Below, piece by piece: positions 1 to 6,117 of a stretch of 6,824 nt of DNA (the first letter of the stretch is position 1; each line of letters starts with the position of its first letter). Source of the stretch: Chitinophaga pinensis (GTDB taxonomy: Bacteria > Bacteroidota > Bacteroidia > Flavobacteriales > Flavobacteriaceae); the NCBI GenBank assembly GCA_943324925.2, contig CALPNL020000106.1, forward strand, positions 1 through 6,824. Direction: 5' to 3'. The translations under genes and the position numbers were made by a program. The notes under the pieces are model-generated. The model ran no database searches. It was not told the origin of the DNA and saw nothing but the letters and a program-made list of their open reading frames with translations.

Positions 1-94
1 ACACATCTTCTAAAATCGCCATTAGCGTTACACGATCAATAAGTTTATCGTCTTTAAACTCTGAAAACGAATCGATTAAAGCTAAATTTTCCAT
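1..94 (-). CDS. nusA: Transcription termination/antitermination factor NusA, N-terminal fragment (gene continues beyond window)
   Basis: Only the first 31 codons are inside the window; the gene runs off the left edge. The peptide begins MENLALIDSFSEFKDDKL and continues IDRVTLMAILEDV. This is the start of the NusA N-terminal RNA-polymerase-binding domain as I recognise it in flavobacteria. NusA binds RNA polymerase near the RNA exit channel and modulates pausing, intrinsic termination and antitermination. The ATG at 92-94 follows the rimP stop by 10 bases on the same strand, and rimP-nusA is a widely conserved gene order, which supports both the identity and the start. No promoter is visible between the two genes, so nusA is probably co-transcribed with rimP. 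The S1, KH and C-terminal domains cannot be assessed here. Confidence 0.9.
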   Translation of the reverse strand, partial: MENLALIDSFSEFKDDKLIDRVTLMAILEDV

Positions 95-104
95 GCTCTA
101 TCTA

Positions 105-569
105 TTAAAAAATTATTATAACTATTGCTTTTTTTATTTCTGAATAAGGAATTTCTTGTCTTTTTTGAACAGTTTCTTTCCCTTTTCCAATTTTTTTAGG
201 CTCTCTTGCCTCCCATTCTAATACTATAAAATCATCATTAGCTTCCGTTAATTTTGCTTCTATTGTGTTCGTTTGGGTTTCCACTTGAAGTGTTCTTCCA
301 ATGTTCTTTTTATATTGTCGACTATTTTTTAATGGCGACGAAACACCCGCTGAAGCAACTTCTAACGAAAAATCACATTCTTCTCTATCTAAATTATTTT
401 CTATAGAACGGCTGATATCAATGCAATCCTGAAGGGCTACACCTGAATCACCATCCAAAGTAACTGTTATTTTAAAACTATCACTTATGGAAACATCAAT
501 TAAAAAAAGTGATGGCTTTTCTAACAATGCTTCTTCCAATGAACGACTTACTTTATCTTTAAATGTCAT
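105..569 (-). CDS. rimP: Ribosome maturation factor RimP
   Basis: RimP is a cytoplasmic factor needed for maturation of the 30S ribosomal subunit. The 154-residue product has the usual family length and two-part layout: an N-terminal alpha/beta domain (about 1-75) with DGDSGVALQDCIDISR at about 39-54 and the signature FSLEVASAGVSSPL at 67-80, then an SH3-like C-terminal domain (about 82-154). I chose the ATG at 567-569. The frame stays open upstream to a GTG at 588-590, but that start would lie inside the U-tract side of a hairpin and add seven residues (PLFIKA-type) that do not look like RimP. There is no Shine-Dalgarno sequence, as expected for Bacteroidota. The gene is followed after 10 bases by nusA. 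A candidate promoter (635-662) and a hairpin-U tract (579-604) precede it, suggesting regulation of the whole operon at the leader. The C-terminus is short and hydrophobic (IVIIIF), with no sign of damage. Confidence 0.93.
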   Translation of the reverse strand: MTFKDKVSRSLEEALLEKPSLFLIDVSISDSFKITVTLDGDSGVALQDCIDISRSIENNLDREECDFSLEVASAGVSSPLKNSRQYKKNIGRTLQVETQTNTIEAKLTEANDDFIVLEWEAREPKKIGKGKETVQKRQEIPYSEIKKAIVIIIF

Positions 570-578
570 AGCTTTTAT

Positions 579-604
579 AAAAAGAGGCACGCAATGCGTG
601 CCTC
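579..604 (-). terminator. Hairpin plus U-tract in the rimP-nusA leader (candidate attenuator)
   Basis: On the minus strand, GAGGCACGC (604-596) and GCGTGCCTC (592-584) form a perfect 9-bp G+C-rich stem with a three-base loop ATT, followed immediately by five T residues (583-579). This has the form of an intrinsic terminator on the minus strand. On the plus strand the hairpin is not followed by a T run, so it is directional. It ends 9 bases before the rimP ATG and lies downstream of the candidate rimP promoter, so it would act inside the rimP leader. The tRNA-Gln gene upstream already has its own terminator (716-742), so this one is not needed for that transcript. A leader attenuator is my inference. 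The hairpin itself is seen directly. Confidence 0.75.
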
Positions 605-634
605 ATTATCTAATCTTTCATATAAATAACGATG

Positions 635-662
635 CAAATATACTATTTTTTTTATAAACCAA
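635..662 (-). promoter_or_regulatory. Candidate promoter for rimP-nusA (Bacteroidota -33/-7 type)
   Basis: Reading the minus strand, TTG (662-660) is followed after 17 bases by TATATTTG (642-635), an exact match to the Bacteroidota -7 consensus TAnnTTTG, within the reported 17-23 spacing range. Transcription would start near 630, giving a leader of about 60 nt that contains the hairpin at 579-604. The AT-rich background makes chance matches possible, but the position in the gap between the tRNA terminator and rimP is what would be expected. Confidence 0.6.
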
Positions 663-715
663 AAATCATTCTGCAATCTTATTGTCAAATCAGTTAATTA
701 TAAAGGTTTTACCAT

Positions 716-748
716 AAAAAAACTCCCCAATTTCTTGAGGAGTTTTTT
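716..748 (-). terminator. Intrinsic terminator of tRNA-Gln
   Basis: On the minus strand, CTCCTCAA (742-735), loop GAAA (734-731) and TTGGGGAG (730-723) form an 8-bp stem with one G-U pair, followed by seven T residues (722-716). It begins just after the tRNA 3' end, so it should end the tRNA-Gln transcript. The plus strand also carries six T residues after the stem (743-748), so it could also stop transcription in the opposite direction. Confidence 0.85.
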
Positions 749-749
749 G

Positions 750-820
750 TTGGTCTACTAGGACTCGAACCTAGAAAGACTGCACCAAAAACAGTTGTGT
801 TACCATTACACCATAGACCA
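750..820 (-). tRNA. tRNA-Gln (anticodon TTG)
   Basis: The minus strand folds into a full cloverleaf of 71 nt without an encoded CCA tail. The acceptor stem is TGGTCTA/TAGACCA (7 bp) with A as discriminator (750). The D stem is GTGT/ACAC with loop AATGGTA. The anticodon stem ACTGT/GCAGT (one T-G pair) encloses loop TTTTGGT, placing anticodon TTG at 788-786, which reads CAA glutamine codons. The T arm is CTAGG, TTCGAGT, CCTAG. CCA must be added after transcription. The gene has its own promoter (844-873) and terminator (716-742), so it looks like a single-gene unit. It lies upstream of rimP on the same strand, which recalls the E. coli metY-rimP-nusA order, although here a terminator separates them. 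Confidence 0.96.
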
Positions 821-843
821 ATTCCATTGCTTTAAAGCGAGTG

Positions 844-873
844 CAAAATTAAACGAAATTTTAAGTTTCACAA
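844..873 (-). promoter_or_regulatory. Promoter of tRNA-Gln (Bacteroidota -33/-7 type)
   Basis: On the minus strand, TTG (873-871, within TTTG) is followed after 19 bases by TAATTTTG (851-844), an exact TAnnTTTG match at good spacing. Transcription would start near 839, about 19 nt before the mature tRNA 5' end, leaving a short leader for RNase P to remove. A perfect 10-base palindrome, GCTTTAAAGC (829-838), lies in that short leader. I see no clear role for it. Confidence 0.7.
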
Positions 874-974
874 ATTTTTTACCTAAAAATAATTAAAAAT
901 AAATATTTAGCATTTCTTTAAGCAAAAAAACATTTTCTTTGTACATCAAAAAAAGTAAAATTCATACCATATAT

Positions 975-3900
975 ATGACAAACTTCAATTTTAATAAATG
1001 GAATACCATTTTAGGTTGGATTACATTTGCAATAGCATTAACCACTTATACATTAACCGTAGAGCCTACCATGAGTTTTTGGGACTGCGGAGAATACATT
1101 GCTACAGCTGCTAAATTAGAAGTAGGTCACCCTCCTGGAGCTCCTTTATTTCAGATGATTGGAGCCTTTTTTGCTCTATTTGCAATTGATGCAGAACACA
1201 TCGCCTTAATGGTAAATATGATGTCGGTATTTTCAAGTGCTTTTACCATTTTATTTCTTTTCTGGTCGTCGACATTATTAATAAGAAAAATAGTTAATTC
1301 CGTTGCTAATTCAAATGATTTTGAAGGTTCAAACGAGCCGATCTCAAAAAATAACGCGATTGTAATTCTTGGGAGTTCATTTATTGGTTCCTTAGCTTTC
1401 ACCTTTTCTGATAGTTTTTGGTACAACGCTGTTGAAGCTGAAGTTTATGCTATGGCAACTTTATTCATTGCTTTGCTATTTTGGCTTGGCTTGCGATGGG
1501 AACAAGACATGAATACTCCTCGCGGAAACAGATGGTTGCTATTGATTTCATTGATTGTCGGACTTTCATTTGGGGTTCACTTTATGGCATTATTGACTAT
1601 TCCAGCTATTGGATTCTTGTATTTTTTCAAAAATTATAAAACCGTAACTTTTAAAAATTTCATCATTGCCAATGTAGTGGTGGTGGCCGTTTTACTATTT
1701 ATTTTCAAATTGTTATTGCCTTGGACCATGGCGTTTTTTGGTAAAGCAGAAATATTTATGGTCAATAGCCTTGGATTGCCATTTGACTCTGGTACTATTT
1801 TCGTTGTTTTATTACTAATTGCATTGTTTTATTATGGCTTAAAATACACGAAATCAAAAGGATATGTTCAAATAAATACCTTGGTCCTATGTATATTATT
1901 CCTCTTTATAGGCTTTTCTACATGGATGATGTTGCCTATTCGTGCTAATGCAAATACTGTAATCAACGAGAATAAACCCTCCGATGCAGCAGAAGTTTTA
2001 GCCTATTATAACAGAGAACAATATGGCGTGAACCCATTGTTTTATGGACCACAATATTCCGACACGTTTGCAGGTTTAGATAAAGAAACTCCCTATTTAG
2101 ATAAAGCACCCAACTACGAAAGAGACTATAAAACTGGAAAGTATATAATTACCAACAATTATAAAAATGCAGAACAAAACAGTGATGACAATCAGAAAGC
2201 CTTTTTACCTCGTTTGTGGAGCACGGAACACGTAGAGAATTACATGGATTTTACGCATCCTTTAGAATTCCGAATGGATCCAAATTACGCTTATGAAGAA
2301 GAATTAGGACAGTATGGAATTGATATCAACCAACTATCTGAAGAAGATGTTGCAAAAGCAAGTGCGCAATTAAGAAATGAAGTTGAAAAAACTGTTGATG
2401 AATTTAGAGCTGCCTACGCTGCCAAAAAAGTGGACAACGGAGATTATGTTACTTTTTTAAAGACATATGGTGATTATTTAATAATTGAAAAACCTTCTAC
2501 ACTTGATAATTTCGGGTTTATGTTTGAATACCAATTTGGATATATGTATTGGAGGTATTTAATGTGGAATTTTACAGGTCGTCAAAATGATAATCAAGGA
2601 AATTATGATTTGGTAGACGGGAATTGGTTAAGTGGTATTGATTTAATTGATGAATTCCATCTTGGGCCTCAATACGATTTGCCTTCGGATACCTTAAATA
2701 ATAAAGGTAGAAATGTATATTATTTTATTCCATTTTTACTAGGCTTAATTGGATTGTTATATCACGCTTACAAAAACCAAAAAAGCTTTTATGTGCTTTT
2801 AGTATTGTTTCTATTCACAGGATTAGCACTAAAAGTCTACTTAAATGAAAGACCTTTTGAACCTCGTGAAAGAGATTACGCTTTAGTAGGATCCTTTTAT
2901 GTTTTTGCAATTTGGATTGGAATTGGGGTTTATGCCATTTACGATATTCTTAGAAATTACCTTCAGCCAAAATTTGCTGGACCTGTTGTATTAGCAACTA
3001 CAATGTTAGGTGCCCCTTTACTAATGGCTTCTCAAAACTGGGATGATCATGATCGATCTGGGAAATTTACCGCTATTGCATTAGCAAAAAACTATTTGAA
3101 GTCCTGTGATAAAAATGCCATTTTATATACCATTGGAGATAACGACACTTTCCCACTTTGGTACGCACAAGAAATTGAAAACATTAGAACTGACGTAAAA
3201 ATAGTTAATACTAGTTTGTTTATGACCGATTGGTATATCGATCAAATGAAGTGCAAAACCTACCAATCAGATGGTTTGCCAATATCATTTACCCACGATC
3301 AATACGTTGGTGATAAATTAGATTATGTAGTATACAATCAATTAACAGATACCCGTTGGGATATTAAGAGTTTTATGGAATTTGCAAAAAGTGAAGACCC
3401 TAAAACAATTGTAGACATGCCAAATGGTCAAAAAGTGCATTTTTATCCTACTAACAAAATCCGATTGTTAATTGATAAAAACAATATCATCAAAAATAAA
3501 GTGGTGAATCCAAAATTCTATGATTCTATTGTTCCTTACATAGACATTGATATTAAAGGAAGGGCGATTTATAAAAACCGATTAATGATGTTGGATATTC
3601 TAGCTAATAATAATTGGAAAAGACCAATTTACTTTTCACCAGGTAGTTTTGGGGATGACGATTACTTGTGGATGAAAGATTACCTTCAATTAGATGGAAT
3701 GCTTTATAAACTAGTTCCTATTAAAACTCCAGTTTCAAAGGATGCAAGCCAACATGATATGGGTTGTATTGATACGGATGTGATGTATAACTTAGTGAAA
3801 AACTGGGATTGGGGCAATGGAGACAGTCCAAATATTTATCATGACAATGAAACTCGAAGAAATAGTATTTCCTATAGAACTAATATGTCCCGATTAATGG

Positions 3901-4286
3901 AGCAATTAATCAATGAAAGAAAATTTGTGAAAGCTGAAGAAATCATTGACTTAGGAATGAAAAAAATGCCAATTAGATATTACGATTATTATACAATGGT
4001 AGAGCCATTTGCTAGTGGATATTATGCTATTGGCAAAAAGGAAAAAGCCAGAAAATTATTGACTGAATTATCGACTAAATACCAAGAACAATTAAAGTAT
4101 TTTAGCAACTACAAGCCTTCTGAACTAGGTACTGTAGCAATGGAAGTGGTAACCAATATTGAAAGATACAGAAGTTTATTAGAAGTAATGAAAGACAGTA
4201 AAGATTTGGAATTCTATAATGAGAATAGGAAAGTCTTTAATATGTACAATCACCTATTCAAACTATTTGATAGAGAAGATGAGTAA
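975..4286 (+). CDS. DUF2723 / TMEM260-like polytopic membrane protein, probable GT117 protein O-glycosyltransferase
   Basis: This 1103-residue inner-membrane protein is recognisable as the Bacteroidota DUF2723 family, now linked to CAZy GT117 and the human O-mannosyltransferase TMEM260. By family it should transfer a sugar from a lipid-linked donor to proteins on the periplasmic side; its own donor and target are unknown. A first membrane segment (about 11-29) is followed by WDCGEY (36-41), whose acidic pair resembles the catalytic acidic motif of PMT-type GT-C enzymes, and by HPPGAPLF (52-59). Roughly ten further hydrophobic segments extend to about residue 685, interrupted by a long soluble loop (about 345-560). 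Other strongly conserved-looking stretches are NERPFEPRERDYALVGSFY from 624, NWDDHDR at 688 and GDNDTFPLWYAQE at 721. The C-terminal part (about 970-1080) is helical and may be TPR-like. I chose ATG 975 over an upstream TTG at 939 because MTNFNFNKWN fits the family start. No convincing promoter was found upstream. Confidence 0.85.
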   Translation: MTNFNFNKWNTILGWITFAIALTTYTLTVEPTMSFWDCGEYIATAAKLEVGHPPGAPLFQMIGAFFALFAIDAEHIALMVNMMSVFSSAFTILFLFWSSTLLIRKIVNSVANSNDFEGSNEPISKNNAIVILGSSFIGSLAFTFSDSFWYNAVEAEVYAMATLFIALLFWLGLRWEQDMNTPRGNRWLLLISLIVGLSFGVHFMALLTIPAIGFLYFFKNYKTVTFKNFIIANVVVVAVLLFIFKLLLPWTMAFFGKAEIFMVNSLGLPFDSGTIFVVLLLIALFYYGLKYTKSKGYVQINTLVLCILFLFIGFSTWMMLPIRANANTVINENKPSDAAEVLAYYNREQYGVNPLFYGPQYSDTFAGLDKETPYLDKAPNYERDYKTGKYIITNNYKNAEQNSDDNQKAFLPRLWSTEHVENYMDFTHPLEFRMDPNYAYEEELGQYGIDINQLSEEDVAKASAQLRNEVEKTVDEFRAAYAAKKVDNGDYVTFLKTYGDYLIIEKPSTLDNFGFMFEYQFGYMYWRYLMWNFTGRQNDNQGNYDLVDGNWLSGIDLIDEFHLGPQYDLPSDTLNNKGRNVYYFIPFLLGLIGLLYHAYKNQKSFYVLLVLFLFTGLALKVYLNERPFEPRERDYALVGSFYVFAIWIGIGVYAIYDILRNYLQPKFAGPVVLATTMLGAPLLMASQNWDDHDRSGKFTAIALAKNYLKSCDKNAILYTIGDNDTFPLWYAQEIENIRTDVKIVNTSLFMTDWYIDQMKCKTYQSDGLPISFTHDQYVGDKLDYVVYNQLTDTRWDIKSFMEFAKSEDPKTIVDMPNGQKVHFYPTNKIRLLIDKNNIIKNKVVNPKFYDSIVPYIDIDIKGRAIYKNRLMMLDILANNNWKRPIYFSPGSFGDDDYLWMKDYLQLDGMLYKLVPIKTPVSKDASQHDMGCIDTDVMYNLVKNWDWGNGDSPNIYHDNETRRNSISYRTNMSRLMEQLINERKFVKAEEIIDLGMKKMPIRYYDYYTMVEPFASGYYAIGKKEKARKLLTELSTKYQEQLKYFSNYKPSELGTVAMEVVTNIERYRSLLEVMKDSKDLEFYNENRKVFNMYNHLFKLFDREDE

Positions 4287-4313
4287 AAAAAGTAAATAAA
4301 AAGTATGATTTTG

Positions 4314-4339
4314 ATGAAAAATACGTGATTATTTTTCAT
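4314..4339 (+). repeat. AT-rich inverted repeat downstream of the GT117 gene
   Basis: ATGAAAAATA (4314-4323) and TATTTTTCAT (4330-4339) are perfect 10-base inverted arms around the loop CGTGAT. It lies between two convergent genes, 28 bases after the GT117 stop. The stem has only two G-C pairs and only a short T run follows, so by itself it is a weak terminator. It may help 3'-end formation or mRNA stability on either strand. Confidence 0.5.
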
Positions 4340-4351
4340 TTTAGGTATAAC

Positions 4352-4378
4352 AAAAGTACCGAAAATGCTTTTTTTTGA
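4352..4378 (+). terminator. Probable intrinsic terminator for the GT117 gene
   Basis: On the plus strand AAAAGTA and TGCTTTT can pair over 7 bp (one T-G pair) around loop CCGAAAA, and the T run continues to eight T residues. It sits in the convergent spacer, just before the stop codon of the opposing thioredoxin-like gene. The stem has little G+C, so strength is uncertain. On the minus strand one pair becomes an A-C mismatch, so it fits the plus strand better. Confidence 0.5.
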
Positions 4379-4380
4379 TC

Positions 4381-4677
4381 TTAAATTTGGTCTTGAACTA
4401 AACTAATTATTGTATTTGCATCCAACTCACCAGATTGTCTCCAAACCATCTGACCTTGTTTGTAAATCATTAAAGTTGGAAGTCCTTTAATTCGTAAAGC
4501 ATCGGCTAATTCTTGATTTTTATCAACGTCAATTTTTATCACTTTTGCTTTGTCACCAAGGGCTGCAGCTACATCTCTGATAACAGGATGCATGGAAACT
4601 GATGGTTCGTTCCATTCTGTGTAAAAATCAATTAGCACTGGTAATTGAGTATTTATTAGTTCTCCAAATTTTGACAT
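4381..4677 (-). CDS. Thioredoxin-fold protein lacking both active-site cysteines
   Basis: The 98-residue product has the size and order of a single thioredoxin domain: the first core strand VLIDFYTEW (14-22), the active-site position, the strand KVIKIDVDKNQELA (45-58), the cis-proline loop GLPT (65-68) and the final strands with MVWRQSG (77-83). Where thioredoxins have WCGPC this protein reads WNEPS (22-26), and no cysteine occurs anywhere in the protein. It therefore cannot carry out dithiol-disulfide exchange. It is likely cytoplasmic, since no signal peptide is seen. It could act as a chaperone, binding partner or scaffold; this is inference. The reading frame is intact, so it does not look like a decayed gene. 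It lies 73 bases after the phosphoesterase stop with no strong terminator between them, so read-through from that gene is possible, though a -7-like element (4729-4736) suggests its own promoter too. Confidence 0.85.
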   Translation of the reverse strand: MSKFGELINTQLPVLIDFYTEWNEPSVSMHPVIRDVAAALGDKAKVIKIDVDKNQELADALRIKGLPTLMIYKQGQMVWRQSGELDANTIISLVQDQI

Positions 4678-4728
4678 AAAACCAAAAATTTAATATAATT
4701 TAGACTTCTAAATAGAGATTATACGGTA

Positions 4729-4736
4729 CAAATATA
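4729..4736 (-). promoter_or_regulatory. Possible -7 promoter element for the thioredoxin-like gene
   Basis: TATATTTG on the minus strand matches TAnnTTTG exactly and lies 51 bases before the start codon, inside the 73-base spacer after the phosphoesterase gene. No TTG is found at the expected -33 spacing, so this is only half of a promoter and may be chance in AT-rich DNA. Confidence 0.35.
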
Positions 4737-4750
4737 AGGATTTTGACAAA

Positions 4751-5986
4751 TTACACTGTATATTTTCCTTTTTTTAGTTCTATAACCGTAATTTCTGGCA
4801 TAATTCCTACGCGTCCAGGATAGGCGTGAAAACCAAATCCTCTATTCACATAAACGTATCTGCCTTTATTTTCGTATAATCCAGCCCACTGTTTGTACAC
4901 ATATTGCGCCAAACTCCATTTGAAATAACCTGGAATTTCGATTCCAAATTGCATTCCGTGTGTATGTCCCGATAACGTTAAATGGAAATTTTTCTCGTGA
5001 TTCTTAACTTCATATTCCCAATGTGAAGGGTCATGACTCATTAGTATTTTAAAATCTTCTTTAGTTAAATTGGCGGAAGCCTTATTGATATCACCCGCTT
5101 TTTTGAAATTATTACCCCAATTTTCAACTCCTACTAATGCAATTTTATCATCCCCATTTTCGATAAGTACATTTTCATTCAACAGCAATTTAAAATCAAT
5201 TTGACCATATAATCCTTTAATTGCTTCAAAGTTTTCTTCCTTAGCTTCTTGAGAAGACCAAGTTACATATTCCCCATAATCATGATTCCCAAGAACCGAA
5301 AATTTGCCGTATTTATGTTTTTTTATTCTTTTGAAAGTATCAATCCAAGGATCCATTTCTTTAGCGTGCGTATTTACAATATCACCTGTAAACAAAATCA
5401 TATCTGAATTTTGCTCATTTACTAAATCAATCGCGTAATTTATTTTATCAGGATCATCGAAACTACCACTGTGAATATCTGAAATTTGGGTAATGGTAAA
5501 TCCATCAAAAGCATCTGGTAAATCAGGGAAAAATACTTTTTGCTTGATTACCTTATAATTGTACTTGCCAAATGTCATTCCGTAAATTAAGGAGGCAAAT
5601 GGAATTGCAGCCAATCCTAAAGCGATTTGACTTACAAATTTTCTTCTTTCTGGAAAAAAAGTGGCGTCTTTATTATAATTTGAAAAATAATTTGAAGTTC
5701 CTAAAAATAATCGGTAAATATCTTCGAAAAGTAGTACTAAAGACATTAAAAATTTTGGAATCAAAACTAATAATAACAATCCTAAAGTGATCATAGTCAT
5801 CTTGGTTTGACCCACGCTTCTATCAAAATTTGTAAATTGATATCCTATAAATACGATTGCTGAAAATGATAAAAGTACATAAACTATTAAAACCCATCTT
5901 GTTTTTGTGATGGTTTTCACTGCCTGAAAAGCATAAAGTTCAATAATAAAAGTAATAAGACAAAGGGTGAGGATGCGGAAAGCCAT
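4751..5986 (-). CDS. Membrane-anchored YkuE/YaeI-like metallophosphoesterase
   Basis: The 411-residue product has an N-terminal membrane part and a C-terminal calcineurin-like phosphoesterase domain. Hydrophobic segments lie at about 3-20, 31-49, 64-87 and 118-136. The catalytic domain (about 162-405) carries the full dinuclear-metal motif set: D170-x-H172, GD202, GNHD (233-236), H318 within MSHDP, and GHTH (340-343), so it should be active as a metal-dependent phosphohydrolase. The end VNRGFGFHAYPGRVGIMPE (380-398) resembles the YkuE/YaeI subfamily, whose members act on phosphate esters at the envelope; the substrate here is unknown. Just before the last hydrophobic segment is ERRKFVSQIALG (113-124), similar to a twin-arginine signal, and B. 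subtilis YkuE is a known Tat substrate. The catalytic domain is therefore probably periplasmic (inference). It is divergent from polA and followed by the thioredoxin-like gene. Confidence 0.88.
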   Translation of the reverse strand: MAFRILTLCLITFIIELYAFQAVKTITKTRWVLIVYVLLSFSAIVFIGYQFTNFDRSVGQTKMTMITLGLLLLVLIPKFLMSLVLLFEDIYRLFLGTSNYFSNYNKDATFFPERRKFVSQIALGLAAIPFASLIYGMTFGKYNYKVIKQKVFFPDLPDAFDGFTITQISDIHSGSFDDPDKINYAIDLVNEQNSDMILFTGDIVNTHAKEMDPWIDTFKRIKKHKYGKFSVLGNHDYGEYVTWSSQEAKEENFEAIKGLYGQIDFKLLLNENVLIENGDDKIALVGVENWGNNFKKAGDINKASANLTKEDFKILMSHDPSHWEYEVKNHEKNFHLTLSGHTHGMQFGIEIPGYFKWSLAQYVYKQWAGLYENKGRYVYVNRGFGFHAYPGRVGIMPEITVIELKKGKYTV

Positions 5987-6023
5987 TAAAAAAAATTTTA
6001 TACAAAATAACGAATAAATAAAA

Positions 6024-6031
6024 CAAATGTA
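6024..6031 (-). promoter_or_regulatory. Possible -7 promoter element for the phosphoesterase gene
   Basis: TACATTTG on the minus strand is an exact TAnnTTTG match, 37 bases before the phosphoesterase start codon. No TTG occurs at the usual -33 distance. Instead, the region directly upstream is occupied by the inverted repeat at 6032-6061. Only half of a promoter can be shown. Confidence 0.4.
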
Positions 6032-6061
6032 ACTTCAATTAAATAAAAATTAACTTGAAGT
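6032..6061. repeat. Imperfect inverted repeat between the phosphoesterase gene and polA
   Basis: ACTTCAATTAA (6032-6042) pairs with TTAACTTGAAGT (6050-6061) over 11 bp with one bulged C (6054) and a 7-base loop; the outer arms ACTTCAA/TTGAAGT are perfect. It lies in the divergent spacer, directly next to the candidate -7 element of the phosphoesterase gene and 56 bases before the polA start. It could be an operator for either gene, or chance symmetry in AT-rich DNA. Confidence 0.4.
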
Positions 6062-6117
6062 GTATTCTTTAAATTTCGATTGATTATTTTTACAAATTAA
6101 AATTCATTTTACACTAT

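Noticed and set aside
570..590. GTG start extending RimP by seven residues
   Set aside because: The start would sit in the 3' arm of the terminator-like hairpin, and ATG at 569 gives the normal RimP N-terminus.
934..941. TTTCTTTG as a -7 element for the GT117 gene
   Set aside because: The second consensus base is wrong and there is no TTG at the right upstream distance.
939..974. Upstream TTG start giving 12 extra residues to the GT117 protein
   Set aside because: The added residues (MYIKKSKIHTIY) are not like the family start, and an ATG at 975 begins the expected MTNFNFNKWN sequence.
1151..1426. Minus-strand open frame of 91 codons inside the GT117 gene
   Set aside because: It lies fully antisense to a long, clearly conserved coding sequence and shows no recognisable family features.
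5572..5790. Plus-strand open frame of 72 codons inside the phosphoesterase gene
   Set aside because: It is antisense to the membrane-segment region of a real gene; its Lys/Phe/Leu-rich composition reflects the AT-rich opposite strand.
6055..6110. Promoter for polA in the divergent spacer
   Set aside because: No TAnnTTTG match exists on the plus strand here; the nearest candidates have at least two mismatches, so I do not call one.
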